NCBI GenBank assembly: GCA_017387685.1
Contig: JAFOEU010000055.1
Span: 25,989 to 89,988, forward strand
Source: Clostridia bacterium
GTDB taxonomy: Bacteria; Bacillota; Clostridia; Oscillospirales; CAG-272
Reading direction: 5' to 3'
Length of the DNA: 64,000 bases
The position numbers and the translations under genes were made by a program. Shown here one piece after another: positions 32,523 through 41,455 of this stretch; position 1 is the first letter of the stretch, and each line of letters begins with the position of its first letter. The notes under the pieces are model-generated. The model searched no databases, was not told the origin of the DNA, and saw only the letters and a program-made list of their open reading frames with translations.

Positions 32523-34391
32523 ATGAAACTAAAGACAAGTGTTGCCGTCGTCGGAGGCGGTCACGCGGGTGTCGAAGCGGCTCTCGCATGCGCCCGACTC
32601 GGCATTGACACAACTCTCTTCTCGCTCTCGCTCGATCAGCTCGGCAATATGCCCTGCAATCCCTCGATCGGCGGCACGGCAAAGGGCCATCTCGTATATG
32701 AGATCGATGCCCTCGGCGGTGAGATGGGCAGAGCGGCTGATAAGGTCACTCTCCAATCGCGAACTCTCAACCTCGGCAAGGGTGCGGCGGTTCATTCAAA
32801 GCGCGTTCAAGCCGACCGCCGCAAATATCAGGAGGTAATCAAGCACACGCTTGAGTTGACCGAAAATCTCCGTTTGCTCCAGGCGGAGGTGACCGAGATA
32901 ATTACCGCTCCTGACGGTGAAAATCGCCGCGTTGTCGGTCTGCGCACCGCTTTCGGCGAGGAATATGAGTGCGAGAAGATCATAATTGCTACCGGAACCT
33001 ATCTCGACAGCCGCATTTTTGTAGGTGATCGAGCGATAGTTGCGGGTCCCGACGGCTCTGTTGCCGCTTGCGCACTTACAAAGTCGCTCGCGGATGCGGG
33101 ACTTTCGATCCGCCGCTTCAAAACGGGTACTCCTCCGAGAATTCTGCGCTCGTCGGTCGACTTCTCACAGCTTGAAATTCAGCTTGGCGAGGATGAGATC
33201 ATCCCCTTCTCCGCTGACACGGAAGAGCAGTCGATGCAAGCGATCGAGCAGTTCCCTTGCCATATAGTCTATACAAATCTTGATACACATAAGATCATAC
33301 TGGATAATATTACCAAATCGGCAATGTATTCGGGTATGATCAGCGGTGTAGGACCCCGTTATTGCCCCTCGATTGAGGACAAGATCAAGCGTTTCGCCGA
33401 CAAAGAGCGCCATCAGCTCTTCCTCGAGCCGATGGGCGAAAACAATGAGGAGCTTTATCTTCAGGGCTTTTCCACTTCCCTGCCTCCCGATATTCAGGAC
33501 AAGATGCTCCGCACGCTGCCCGGATTCAAGGATGCTGTGATTACGCGCTACGCCTACGCGATCGAATATGATTGCGCCGATCCGACCGATCTCTACCCCA
33601 CCCTCGAACACAAACGCGTTTCGGGACTTTACGGTGCGGGACAGTTCAATGGTACTTCGGGCTATGAAGAGGCAGCTTCGCAAGGTTTGATCGCGGGAAT
33701 CAATGCCGCACTGTCGCTCAAGGGCGAAGAACCCCTGATTTTGCACCGTTTTGACGGCTATATTGGTACTCTTATCGACGATCTCGTCACAAAAGGCACG
33801 AACGAGCCTTACAGAATGATGACATCGCGCTCCGAATACCGTCTTCTCCACCGTCAAGATAACGCAGATGCCCGTCTGACTCCTTATGGACGCCGCGTTG
33901 GTCTTATTTCCGATGAAAGATTCGCGCGTTTTGAAAGCAGACAGCAGCTGATCGCGGATGAAAAGGCGAGAATAGAACAAGTGTTCGCACGCCCTGCGGA
34001 TGCCACTTCCCTTCCCGAGGGTGTCGTTATCCCCGCTCACGGCGCGAGCGTGGCTGATCTGCTTCGCAGACCTGAAATATCCTATGATGACACCGCCGCG
34101 ATTGATAAAAAGCGCCCCGCTCTTCCCCGCTCTATCACAAGAACGGTTCAATATGACGTCAAATACGCCGGATACCTCCGCAGACAGACCGCTGAGATCA
34201 ACCGTCAGGCTCGTCTTGAGGAATTTAAGCTCCCCAACGATATAAATTATGCTGAAATTGGCGGACTTCGTATCGAAGCGGTTCAAAAGCTCTCAAAGAT
34301 CCGACCCGTAACCCTCGGACAAGCGTCGCGAATCAGCGGAGTTTCTCCCGCAGACATTTCGGTTCTTTTGATCCGACTTGGTTTGAAATGA
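32523..34391 (+). CDS. mnmG: tRNA U34 carboxymethylaminomethyl-modifying enzyme MnmG
   Basis: FAD protein that, with MnmE, modifies wobble U34 in several tRNAs. The 622-residue sequence has the N-terminal dinucleotide fold VVGGGHAGVEAALA (residues 9-22), MPCNPSIGGTAKGH, FKTGTPPRI and the C-terminal TSRSEYRLLHRQDNAD and SGYEEAASQG signatures. Length is typical. AGGAAG precedes the ATG. It forms an operon-like run with rsmG (9-bp gap). mnmE is not in the window, which differs from the usual mnmE-mnmG neighbours. Confidence 0.97.
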   Translation: MKLKTSVAVVGGGHAGVEAALACARLGIDTTLFSLSLDQLGNMPCNPSIGGTAKGHLVYEIDALGGEMGRAADKVTLQSRTLNLGKGAAVHSKRVQADRRKYQEVIKHTLELTENLRLLQAEVTEIITAPDGENRRVVGLRTAFGEEYECEKIIIATGTYLDSRIFVGDRAIVAGPDGSVAACALTKSLADAGLSIRRFKTGTPPRILRSSVDFSQLEIQLGEDEIIPFSADTEEQSMQAIEQFPCHIVYTNLDTHKIILDNITKSAMYSGMISGVGPRYCPSIEDKIKRFADKERHQLFLEPMGENNEELYLQGFSTSLPPDIQDKMLRTLPGFKDAVITRYAYAIEYDCADPTDLYPTLEHKRVSGLYGAGQFNGTSGYEEAASQGLIAGINAALSLKGEEPLILHRFDGYIGTLIDDLVTKGTNEPYRMMTSRSEYRLLHRQDNADARLTPYGRRVGLISDERFARFESRQQLIADEKARIEQVFARPADATSLPEGVVIPAHGASVADLLRRPEISYDDTAAIDKKRPALPRSITRTVQYDVKYAGYLRRQTAEINRQARLEEFKLPNDINYAEIGGLRIEAVQKLSKIRPVTLGQASRISGVSPADISVLLIRLGLK

Positions 34392-34400
34392 GGTGACTTT

Positions 34401-35144
34401 ATGACAGAAATTATCCACAACGACAATTATGCGGCTTATCTTGCTTCTGTTCTTACTAAAAACGGTCTTTCGGCATACGCTACCGATGATATTTGCATAA
34501 AGCTATCTGAATTTTGCGATTATTTGCTTGAACAGAATAAATTCTTTAATTTAACGGCTATAAAAACCCCCGAATCTGCGGCTTTACTTCATTTTGCTGA
34601 TAGCTTAACGTTATCAAAGTATATTCCCACGAATGCAAATATCCTTGATATAGGCTCAGGTGCGGGATTCCCGGCGATTCCGCTTGCTATTGCAAGACCT
34701 GACATTACTGTAACTGCGCTTGATTCCACGCTTAAACGCGTAAATTTCATTAATTCAGCAGCTGAAAAGCTTGGTTTGACTAATATCTCCGCCGTTTGTC
34801 ACCGTGCAGAAGATGTTACGGGTAAGGAATTCAAGGAATCCTTCGACATTGTGACAGCAAGAGCTGTTGCATCTTATCCGGTGCTCTTAGAGCTCGCGAT
34901 ACCTGCTGTAAAGGTTGGCGGAAGATTCGTTGCAATGAAATCCAAGGATGTTTCACGTGAAACGGATGGCATTGAAAAGATATTGAAGCTGATTTCGATA
35001 AGCAAGCCCACTTTCAATATTTCCGAGATTTCGAACGCTGAAGAAACTTTTGAAAGATGCATAGTCGAAGTTTCAAAGCTTGCATCGACACCGCCGAAAT
35101 ATCCGCGAGTATACACCCAAATTAAGAAGAAATCAATATTCTAA
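34401..35144 (+). CDS. rsmG: 16S rRNA m7G527 methyltransferase RsmG
   Basis: SAM-dependent enzyme of 247 residues with the family motif LDIGSGAGFPAIPLAI (~90-105), NLTAIKTPESAALLHFADSL before it and ARAVASYPVLLE after it. GAGGTG lies before the ATG. The base composition is more A/T-rich than the neighbours. A parS site (34949-34964) is embedded in the coding sequence. The gene ends in a terminator that itself contains a parS site. Confidence 0.95.
   Translation: MTEIIHNDNYAAYLASVLTKNGLSAYATDDICIKLSEFCDYLLEQNKFFNLTAIKTPESAALLHFADSLTLSKYIPTNANILDIGSGAGFPAIPLAIARPDITVTALDSTLKRVNFINSAAEKLGLTNISAVCHRAEDVTGKEFKESFDIVTARAVASYPVLLELAIPAVKVGGRFVAMKSKDVSRETDGIEKILKLISISKPTFNISEISNAEETFERCIVEVSKLASTPPKYPRVYTQIKKKSIF
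34949..34964. promoter_or_regulatory. parS site 1 (inside rsmG)
   Basis: TGTTTCACGTGAAACG matches the ParB binding consensus TGTTTCACGTGAAACA at 15 of 16 bases. Confidence 0.9.
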
Positions 35145-35150
35145 TATGAA

Positions 35151-35183
35151 ATCCCGATGTTTCACGTGAAACGTCGGGATTTT
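35151..35183 (+). terminator. rsmG terminator with parS site 2 as its stem
   Basis: ATCCCGATGTTTCAC / GTGAAACGTCGGGAT is a 15-bp inverted repeat (one G-U) followed by TTTC. Its inner 16 bases (35158-35173, TGTTTCACGTGAAACG) are a parS site with one mismatch, so one sequence serves DNA binding by ParB and possibly transcription termination. Confidence 0.75.
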
Positions 35184-35195
35184 CTTGGTTCTGCA

Positions 35196-35211
35196 CGTTT
35201 CACGTGAAACA
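35196..35211. promoter_or_regulatory. parS site 3
   Basis: CGTTTCACGTGAAACA, 15 of 16 bases of the parS consensus, in the rsmG-parA gap. Confidence 0.9.
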
Positions 35212-35244
35212 TGATGTAAATATTATGTAATTTACAATATGTTA

Positions 35245-35273
35245 TTGATTTGTAAGGCGAAAGATGATATAAT
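35245..35273 (+). promoter_or_regulatory. Promoter of parAB
   Basis: TTGATT, 17-bp spacer, TATAAT, 36 bp before the GTG start; two parS sites lie just upstream, so ParB binding could affect it. Confidence 0.65.
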
Positions 35274-35308
35274 AATATAGAATACATATCATCACGGAGG
35301 TGACACAC

Positions 35309-36097
35309 GTGGGAAAGATAATTTCATTTGCAAATCAGAAGGGAGGAGTCGGAAAAACGACTTCTGCCGTTAATATAGCAGCCTCGCTCGGTCTGCTTGA
35401 TAAAAAAGTTCTTATGGTAGACCTTGACCCTCAGGGAAACACCACAAGCGGAGTCGGCGTTCAGAAAAAGGGACTTAAGACCACAATCAGAGAGATTTTG
35501 CTTGCATCCGAGGTCGGAGGAGGAAAGACGCCTTATGAAATGGCGCAAAAAGCTATTGTTAAGACAGAATTTGACAATCTCTCTGTAATTCCGTCCACAA
35601 TTTCGCTTGCAGGGGCTGAATTTGATCTATTTTCGATCGAAAACAGCGAATTCATACTCAAAGAGGCACTTACACCCCTCAAGGACGTCTATGATTATAT
35701 CATTATCGACTGTCCTCCGTCGCTCGGAATGCTTACAGTAAATGCTCTTGCGGCAAGTGACGGTGTAATTATACCTATGCAGTGTGAATTTTACGCTCTT
35801 GAGGGACTTTCTCAGCTTGTAATAACTATTTCTCGCATAAAGCAGAAGTATAACAAAAATCTTACCGTCACGGGTATTCTTCTCACAATGTATAATGCGA
35901 GATTGCTCCTTACCACTCAGGTTGTGGCTGAGCTTAAGAAGCATTACTATGAAAAGCTCTTTTCGACCGCAATTTCGCGCGGTGTAAGGCTTTCAGAGGC
36001 TCCTTCGTTCGGTATGCCGGTATATTATCACGATCCTAACTCAAAGGGAAGCCGTGAATACCTTGAAGTAGCGCGAGAGCTGCTCGAAAGAATATAA
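35309..36097 (+). CDS. parA: Chromosome-partitioning ATPase ParA (Soj)
   Basis: The 262-residue protein has the deviant Walker A KGGVGKTTSAVN at the N-terminus, Walker A' VDLDPQGN and Walker B IIIDCPPSLG, as in chromosomal ParA/Soj proteins that drive origin movement. The GTG at 35309 is preferred because GGAGG ends 8 bp before it; an in-frame GTG at 35300 overlaps that site. Preceded by parS sites and followed 23 bp later by parB. Confidence 0.95.
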   Translation: MGKIISFANQKGGVGKTTSAVNIAASLGLLDKKVLMVDLDPQGNTTSGVGVQKKGLKTTIREILLASEVGGGKTPYEMAQKAIVKTEFDNLSVIPSTISLAGAEFDLFSIENSEFILKEALTPLKDVYDYIIIDCPPSLGMLTVNALAASDGVIIPMQCEFYALEGLSQLVITISRIKQKYNKNLTVTGILLTMYNARLLLTTQVVAELKKHYYEKLFSTAISRGVRLSEAPSFGMPVYYHDPNSKGSREYLEVARELLERI

Positions 36098-36120
36098 AAT
36101 AATAGCAGAAGAGGAAGAAA

Positions 36121-37023
36121 ATGGCAAAAACAAAGAAAGCAGGTCTCGGACGCGACTTTAATTCGCTCTTCGAAGACAATTTTATAGATACTAAGAAAAA
36201 CCCCGCTGAGCTTATCCGCATCAGCGACATTGAACCTAACCCCGATCAGCCTCGTAAAACCTTTGACGAGGCAGAACTTGCGTCTCTTGCGGCTTCGATA
36301 GCAGAGCACGGACTTCTTCAGCCCATTCTCGTTGCTGAGAGTAGCGTTCTGACAGGAACTTACCGCATTATTGCGGGTGAAAGACGTTGGCGCGCCTCCA
36401 GAATGGCGGGGCTCGATGAAATTCCTTGCGTTATCTTCGACGGTGACGAGCTCGCTGAGGCTCAGGTAGCGCTTGTCGAGAATATTCAGCGAAGCAACCT
36501 CAACCCGATCGAAGAAGCGATGGGTTATAAGGCTCTTATCGAGCGATTCGGTATGACTCAGGAGAATCTTGCGCTTAAAATGGGCAAATCCCGTCCTGCA
36601 ATCGCAAATTCTATGCGACTTCTCGATCTTCCCGAGGAAATTTTACCTCTCGTTGCTGAGGGAAAGCTCAGCGCAGGCCACGCGAGAACTCTGCTCGGAC
36701 TTGTTTCACGTGAAAACATTGCAATTCTTGCGGATAGAACCATTAACGAAGGCCTTTCGGTCCGCGCGCTTGAGGCTGAGGTTAAAAAGTATAATAAACC
36801 TGCACCCGCCCCGAAGCCCGCAAAGCCCCAAAAGCCTATTGACGAGCAGACCTCGGTTTATATGGAGCAGCTTGAGCGCCGTGCGGTCGAGCTTTCGGGC
36901 AGACGCGTTAAGATCAAGGACATGGGCGTAGGGAAGAGAAGAATAGAGATTGATTTCGACGATACCGACGATCTCTCCGAGCTTCTCCTTACCCTCTGCG
37001 GCCCCGATATTTTCAATTTATAA
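36121..37023 (+). CDS. parB: Chromosome-partitioning protein ParB (Spo0J)
   Basis: The 300-residue CTP-dependent DNA clamp begins GLGRDFNSLFED (ParA contact), has the CTP-binding IIAGERRWRASR motif (~85-96), ENIQRSNLNPIEEA, and the parS-reading helix-turn-helix LALKMGKSRPAIANSMRLL (~150-168). The C-terminal dimer region ends with RRIEIDFDDTDDL. The proline/lysine linker (~222-238) is normal. A fourth parS-like site lies in its own coding sequence. Confidence 0.95.
   Translation: MAKTKKAGLGRDFNSLFEDNFIDTKKNPAELIRISDIEPNPDQPRKTFDEAELASLAASIAEHGLLQPILVAESSVLTGTYRIIAGERRWRASRMAGLDEIPCVIFDGDELAEAQVALVENIQRSNLNPIEEAMGYKALIERFGMTQENLALKMGKSRPAIANSMRLLDLPEEILPLVAEGKLSAGHARTLLGLVSRENIAILADRTINEGLSVRALEAEVKKYNKPAPAPKPAKPQKPIDEQTSVYMEQLERRAVELSGRRVKIKDMGVGKRRIEIDFDDTDDLSELLLTLCGPDIFNL
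36702..36717. promoter_or_regulatory. parS-like site 4 (inside parB)
   Basis: TGTTTCACGTGAAAAC keeps the full palindromic core TTTCACGTGAAA but differs from consensus in the last two bases. Confidence 0.7.
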
Positions 37024-37039
37024 TAAACAGGCAGATAAA

Positions 37040-37693
37040 ATGAAGTATTTAGCACTTTATTCGGAAGAAATCAACCTCCGCGAAATACTTGACGAGATAT
37101 TTTCGCTTGATATGGGACAGTACGATAATCTCGGATTTGGAGATTTCGCGTTCGCAAATCTGCGAAACATCATTTTCGGTCTTATTCTCGGCATAATTTT
37201 TGCCTCTTATCTCGTAATCTTCAATAAAAGAGTCTACGGAGAGTTCGTTCGTTCTTTGATTGGTGAGAATTGTTCATCGCCTGAAACGGCAAAAACTCTC
37301 GCCCAGCTCGGTTATATGAAGAACAGCGCGGTGCGATCCGCCATCAAAACCGGCCACGAATACCGCGGAATCGTTCGTTGCCCCGAGGCAGATGAGTATT
37401 ACGCCGCCCGAGAGCAGGCGAGAGGCGAGTATGAGGCGCGAGTAGCGGCATCGGGCGAGCGCGCTCCGGCGTTTTCATCTCTTGAGTTCAAATACGACTT
37501 CACGACGGCGCGATTCTACATCCCGGAGGATAAGCATTTCACGGCAACAGAAAGATTTGAGAAAAAAGGAACAAGTGTTCTTTCCGCGATCGCGATTACC
37601 GCAATCTCACTCGTCCTGTTTTTCCTGATAATCAAATTCCTCCCCGATATTATGCAATTCCTCGATAATTTCGTGGGAATTATTAACAGTTAA
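37040..37693 (+). CDS. Two-span membrane protein downstream of parB, unknown
   Basis: The 217-residue protein has one span near residues 33-53 (IIFGLILGIIFASYLVIF) and another near the C-terminus (~188-208), with a soluble ~130-residue loop between that contains KTLAQLGYMKNSAVRSAIK and a YRGIVRCPEADEYYAAREQ stretch. I do not recognise the family. It begins 16 bp after parB and is followed 10 bp later by the MORN gene, so it may be part of the par transcript. The ATG at 37040 has no strong Shine-Dalgarno (ACAGGCAG). Confidence 0.6.
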   Translation: MKYLALYSEEINLREILDEIFSLDMGQYDNLGFGDFAFANLRNIIFGLILGIIFASYLVIFNKRVYGEFVRSLIGENCSSPETAKTLAQLGYMKNSAVRSAIKTGHEYRGIVRCPEADEYYAAREQARGEYEARVAASGERAPAFSSLEFKYDFTTARFYIPEDKHFTATERFEKKGTSVLSAIAITAISLVLFFLIIKFLPDIMQFLDNFVGIINS

Positions 37694-37703
37694 GAGGTAA
37701 TTT

Positions 37704-38522
37704 ATGGAATACAAACAAAAACCATATCGCAATCTCAGGCTCAAGTATCCCTTCCTGACGATCGCGGGTCTGGCGTTGGCGGTATTTTTGCTCGGCATCG
37801 GCATCGCGGCGATTTTCGGTGCTCGCGACACGAGCCTTACGCTCTCAGACGGCGAAGAGATCAGATTTACCGGTCTTTTTGACAAGGACGGCAAACCGAT
37901 TTCGGGAACGATCTACTACGCCAACGGCCTTTCAGCCGAGATCGACCTCGAGGCGGGCAAGGTGACCTATTCGGACGGCACCGTCTTCTTCGGCGAGCTT
38001 GACTCCGATTACCGCAGAAGCGGAAAGGGAAGCATCACCTGGCAGAACGGTGACAGCTATGAGGGAGATTTTGTTTCTGATAAGCTTTCGGGAAGCGGAA
38101 TTTACACCTTCAAAAGCGGAGACGTTTACGAGGGAGAATTCCTTGAAGGAAAGAAGCACGGCAAGGGAAAGTACACAGCCTCTGACGGCTCATATTACGA
38201 TGGCGAATTTGAAAACAATCTGCGCCACGGCGCGGGCCTGCTCGTATCGAGCGATGGCGGCGTTTACGAAGGCGAATTTGTGAAGGGAATCAAATCCGGC
38301 TTCGGAAAATACATATATCCGAACGGTGACGTCTACGAGGGCGAGTTCGCAGGTGATCTGCGCCACGGCGAAGGCAAATATATCTGGGCAAACGGCGAGA
38401 CCTATACGGGCGAGTTTGCAAACGGAAATATGCACGGCTACGGCACCTACACATGGCCCGAGGGCAGACCGTCCTACACGGGATATTTTAAGGACGGCAA
38501 GATCGTCGTCGTTGATGATTGA
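37704..38522 (+). CDS. Membrane-anchored MORN-repeat protein
   Basis: The 272-residue protein has one N-terminal span (~16-35) and then about eight MORN repeats from residue ~75 to 265 (units like NGDSYEGDFVSDKLSGSG, YEGEFLEGKKHGKGKY). MORN repeats form an extended beta strip; in bacteria they occur in outside or periplasmic proteins of mostly unknown role. AGAGGTAA lies before the ATG. Last gene of the run that starts with parA; a terminator follows. Confidence 0.85.
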   Translation: MEYKQKPYRNLRLKYPFLTIAGLALAVFLLGIGIAAIFGARDTSLTLSDGEEIRFTGLFDKDGKPISGTIYYANGLSAEIDLEAGKVTYSDGTVFFGELDSDYRRSGKGSITWQNGDSYEGDFVSDKLSGSGIYTFKSGDVYEGEFLEGKKHGKGKYTASDGSYYDGEFENNLRHGAGLLVSSDGGVYEGEFVKGIKSGFGKYIYPNGDVYEGEFAGDLRHGEGKYIWANGETYTGEFANGNMHGYGTYTWPEGRPSYTGYFKDGKIVVVDD

Positions 38523-38526
38523 ATAC

Positions 38527-38557
38527 AAGGCACTTCGCAAGAGGTGCCTTTATTTTT
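38527..38557 (+). terminator. Terminator after the MORN gene
   Basis: AAGGCAC / GTGCCTT stem followed by TATTTTTT. Confidence 0.7.
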
Positions 38558-38560
38558 TCC

Positions 38561-38589
38561 TTGACAAAATCCGACCTTGATGATATAAT
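38561..38589 (+). promoter_or_regulatory. Promoter of the ABC importer operon
   Basis: TTGACA, 17-bp spacer, TATAAT, 24 bp before the gene. Confidence 0.85.
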
Positions 38590-38613
38590 TATTATGTATG
38601 GAAAGTTGGTGTT

Positions 38614-39555
38614 ATGATGAAAAAATATATTGCATTGATTCTTTGTTTCGCGGCGGTTTTGGCACTTTTCGGCTGTTCCGCCCGACAAAATGAGGACGCA
38701 AACGGCGTATTTTACGCGTTTACCGACAGCGAGGGCAGGGAAGTGAAGCTTAAAGAAAAGCCCGAAAATGTCGCGGTGCTTTTCTCGTCCTATGCCGAGA
38801 TGTGGAGCTTGGCGGGCGGCGAGGTCGGGGTGACCGTCGGGGAGAGCGTTGAGCGCGGTTTTGCGAGTGAAAACGTACCGCTTGTTGATGCGGGCGCGGG
38901 AAAAACCATCGACCGCGAAGCACTTTTGGCGGCAAAGCCCGATTTCGTTATCGCGTCGGCAGACATTGCCGCGCAGGCGGAGCTTGCAGACTATCTCGAT
39001 TCGCTCGGAATACCTTGCGCGCTCTTCCGCGTGGACAGCTTCAAGGACTATTCGGGCGCGATGCTCCACCTTTGCGCGATCACACAGCGCACGGATCTTT
39101 ACGAAAAAAACGTGACCGAAGTCGGCGCGAAGATCGAAAATATCCTTTCGGGAATTGACAAAACCGCTGCTCCGCGCATACTTTTCGTCCGTTGCGGCTC
39201 CTCTTACAGCGCAACGAAGGCAAAAACTGCGGAGGAAAATTTCGTCTGCCGAATGCTTGAGGAGCTCGGCGCGGTCAATATCGCGGATGCCGCCCCCGAG
39301 CTTTCGGACGGGCTCTCCCTCGAGGCGATCCTCACAGCCGATCCCGATGCGATCTTCTTCTCAACTATGGGAAATGAAGCGAAATCGCGCGCGTATATGG
39401 ATTCCGAGCTTGAGAGCGATGCTTGGCAATCTCTTTCGGCGGTGCGCGAGGGCAGATACGTTTACCTCGACAAAAATCTTTTTCAATTCAAGCCGAACGC
39501 CCGTTGGGGCGAGGCTTACCTGTTTTTAGCGGAGTATCTTTACGGTGAAAACTAA
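38614..39555 (+). CDS. ABC importer substrate-binding lipoprotein (FecB/BtuF type)
   Basis: The 313-residue lipoprotein has a signal peptide with lipobox LFGC (Cys ~21) and a type-III binding-protein fold (helical backbone between two lobes) with ENVAVLFSSYAEMWSLAGG and a late WGEAYLFLAEYLYG. Such proteins bind haem, siderophores or corrinoids at the cell surface. Its end overlaps the start of the permease gene. No riboswitch is visible in the short leader, so the ligand class stays open. Confidence 0.88.
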   Translation: MMKKYIALILCFAAVLALFGCSARQNEDANGVFYAFTDSEGREVKLKEKPENVAVLFSSYAEMWSLAGGEVGVTVGESVERGFASENVPLVDAGAGKTIDREALLAAKPDFVIASADIAAQAELADYLDSLGIPCALFRVDSFKDYSGAMLHLCAITQRTDLYEKNVTEVGAKIENILSGIDKTAAPRILFVRCGSSYSATKAKTAEENFVCRMLEELGAVNIADAAPELSDGLSLEAILTADPDAIFFSTMGNEAKSRAYMDSELESDAWQSLSAVREGRYVYLDKNLFQFKPNARWGEAYLFLAEYLYGEN

Positions 39556-40534
39556 AAGGATTTTGATATTTTGCTCGCTCGGAGCGGTGCTTTTTTCGCT
39601 TTTTCTGCTCTCGATGCGACTCGGAAGCGTGTTTTTTGACACGAAAAGCTTCTTTTCCGCGCTTTTGGGGCTCGACGGATACTCCACCGAGAGCGTGATA
39701 ATCTACACGCTCCGTCTGCCGCGAACCGTCGCGGGACTTCTCGCGGGCGCGGGACTCGGCGTTTCGGGCGTACTGCTCCAGAGCGTGACCGACAACAAAA
39801 TGGCGAGTCCGGGACTGATCGGAGTCAATTCGGGCGCGGGATTTGCCGTAATTCTCGCGCTTTCCCTGCCGTTTTTCCCGATAAAATTGATCCCGCTCGC
39901 CGCATTTCTCGGCGCGTTTCTCGCCACGCTTGCGATCATCGCGATCGCGGGACGGATGGGAATGACGAAAAACACCGTCGTACTCAGCGGAATCGCCTTT
40001 TCAGCGATACTTTCGGCGGGAATTTCGCTTCTTTCACTGCTTGACGCCGACGTTCTCGTCAGCTACAACGCATTTTCGGTCGGTTCGCTCGCGGGCGCGG
40101 AGCTTGACGGACTTCTTTTGCCCGCGATCCTGATAATTTCAGCTATCGCCGCCGCGATCGCGGCGGCGCGAAGGATAAATCTCCTTGCCCTCGGCGCGCC
40201 GATCGCGACCTCGCTCGGAGTGAACGTCAAGGCTCTGCGCGTGGCTTGTATGCTCGTCGCATCGGCATCGGCGGGCGCGGCGGTCTCGGTCGTCGGGCTT
40301 CTCGGCTTCGTCGGATTGATGTCGCCCCACATCGCGCGCGCACTCGTCGGAGCTGATGCGCGAAGGCTGATCCCCGCCGCGGCAATCGTCGGAGCCGACC
40401 TCGTTCTCGCCGCCGACCTCTGCGGACGCGTGATCTTTGCGCCCGGTGAGATGCCCGTCGGAGTGCTGATGGCACTTCTCGGCGCGCCCTTCTTCCTCGG
40501 AATTCTGCTCAAAGGAGGTCACCGCGATGCTTAA
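39545..40534 (+). CDS. FecCD-family ABC importer permease
   Basis: A 329-residue membrane protein with about nine or ten spans and the FecCD motifs RLPRTVAGLLAGAGLGVSG (~55-73) and GLLGFVGLMSPHIARALVG (~247-265), the latter being the coupling loop that contacts the ATPase. The GTG start at 39545 lies inside the end of the binding-protein gene (11-bp overlap), which suggests coupled translation. It overlaps the ATPase gene by 8 bp. Confidence 0.92.
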   Translation: MKTKRILIFCSLGAVLFSLFLLSMRLGSVFFDTKSFFSALLGLDGYSTESVIIYTLRLPRTVAGLLAGAGLGVSGVLLQSVTDNKMASPGLIGVNSGAGFAVILALSLPFFPIKLIPLAAFLGAFLATLAIIAIAGRMGMTKNTVVLSGIAFSAILSAGISLLSLLDADVLVSYNAFSVGSLAGAELDGLLLPAILIISAIAAAIAAARRINLLALGAPIATSLGVNVKALRVACMLVASASAGAAVSVVGLLGFVGLMSPHIARALVGADARRLIPAAAIVGADLVLAADLCGRVIFAPGEMPVGVLMALLGAPFFLGILLKGGHRDA

Positions 40535-41264
40535 AATTGAAAAAATATCCGCCGCGTACGGTAAAAAGCAGGTCATTTTCGACCTTTCCGCGGAGCTTGG
40601 GAAAGGCAGATTCACCGCCATCCTCGGCAGAAACGGCTCGGGTAAATCGAGTCTGCTCTCCTGCATTGGCGGAATAAAGGACTATTCGGGCAAAATTCTG
40701 CTCGGAAAACGCGAAATTTCGGCAATTCCGAGCCGTGAGAGAGCTAAAATGCTCTCATATCTACCGCAAAACCTACCCATAACGCAGTTTACCGTGCTCG
40801 AAACCGTCACTTTCGGTCGCGAGCCGTATGTATCGTTCAAGCTTACCGAAGCCGATCGCGAAATCATCGAAAGATCGATCGAAAAGTGCGGAATTTCGCA
40901 TCTGAAAAATAAAAAGCTGACCGAGATTTCGGGCGGCGAGCGACAGATGGCGTATCTCGCGATGACGCTCGCGCAGGATGCCGACGTCATTATGCTCGAT
41001 GAACCGACAACGTACATGGATGCTCCGCACGCGCGGAAATTCCTCGATATACTCAAAAAATCGGTTGACGAAGGAAAATCGGTTGTCGCGGTGATGCACG
41101 ATCTCACGCAAGCGGTAAAATACGCAGACGATATCATTCTCATCGACGGCGGCAGACTTGTTTTTGAAGGTACAAAAGAAAAATGCCTCGAGGAAAAAGC
41201 GATCGAAACGGTTATGGAAGTCGAATCGCATACGCTTGAGGACGGAACTGTAGTTTTTATTTAA
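40527..41264 (+). CDS. ABC importer ATP-binding protein (FecE/BtuD type)
   Basis: The 245-residue ATPase shows Walker A GRNGSGKSS (~35-43), Q-loop YLPQN, ABC signature SGGERQ (~134-139), Walker B VIMLDEPT and the H-loop VMHDLTQ. It would energise the FecCD-type permease encoded just upstream. AAAGGAGG lies before the ATG, inside the permease gene. Followed directly by a structured repeat block. Confidence 0.93.
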   Translation: MLKIEKISAAYGKKQVIFDLSAELGKGRFTAILGRNGSGKSSLLSCIGGIKDYSGKILLGKREISAIPSRERAKMLSYLPQNLPITQFTVLETVTFGREPYVSFKLTEADREIIERSIEKCGISHLKNKKLTEISGGERQMAYLAMTLAQDADVIMLDEPTTYMDAPHARKFLDILKKSVDEGKSVVAVMHDLTQAVKYADDIILIDGGRLVFEGTKEKCLEEKAIETVMEVESHTLEDGTVVFI

Positions 41265-41270
41265 TTTTTT

Positions 41271-41435
41271 AGGGTGAAGGAGCAAAAATCTCCCCGAGGG
41301 GAGATTTTACTCCTTCCGAACAGCCGACGGGGCGTCGTCTGTTCGAAGCACGGAGAGAATTTCGCGCTCTGCGGAGCGCGACTTAAGGAACTTTTTGAAA
41401 AAAGTTCCTTAAGAATCTTCAAAAACTTTCCCGCT
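41271..41435. repeat. Structured repeat block, copy 2
   Basis: Same four hairpins as copy 1 with different bases: H1 AAAATCTCCCC/GGGGAGATTTT inside GAAGGAG/CTCCTTC; H2 CGAACAG-C-CGACG / CGTCG-T-CTGTTCG; H3 GCGCTC/GAGCGC; H4 AAGGAACTTTT/AAAAGTTCCTT. The stem changes in H2 and H3 relative to copy 1 occur on both arms. Confidence 0.8.
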
Positions 41436-41455
41436 GATGTTATTTTTACTTTAAT

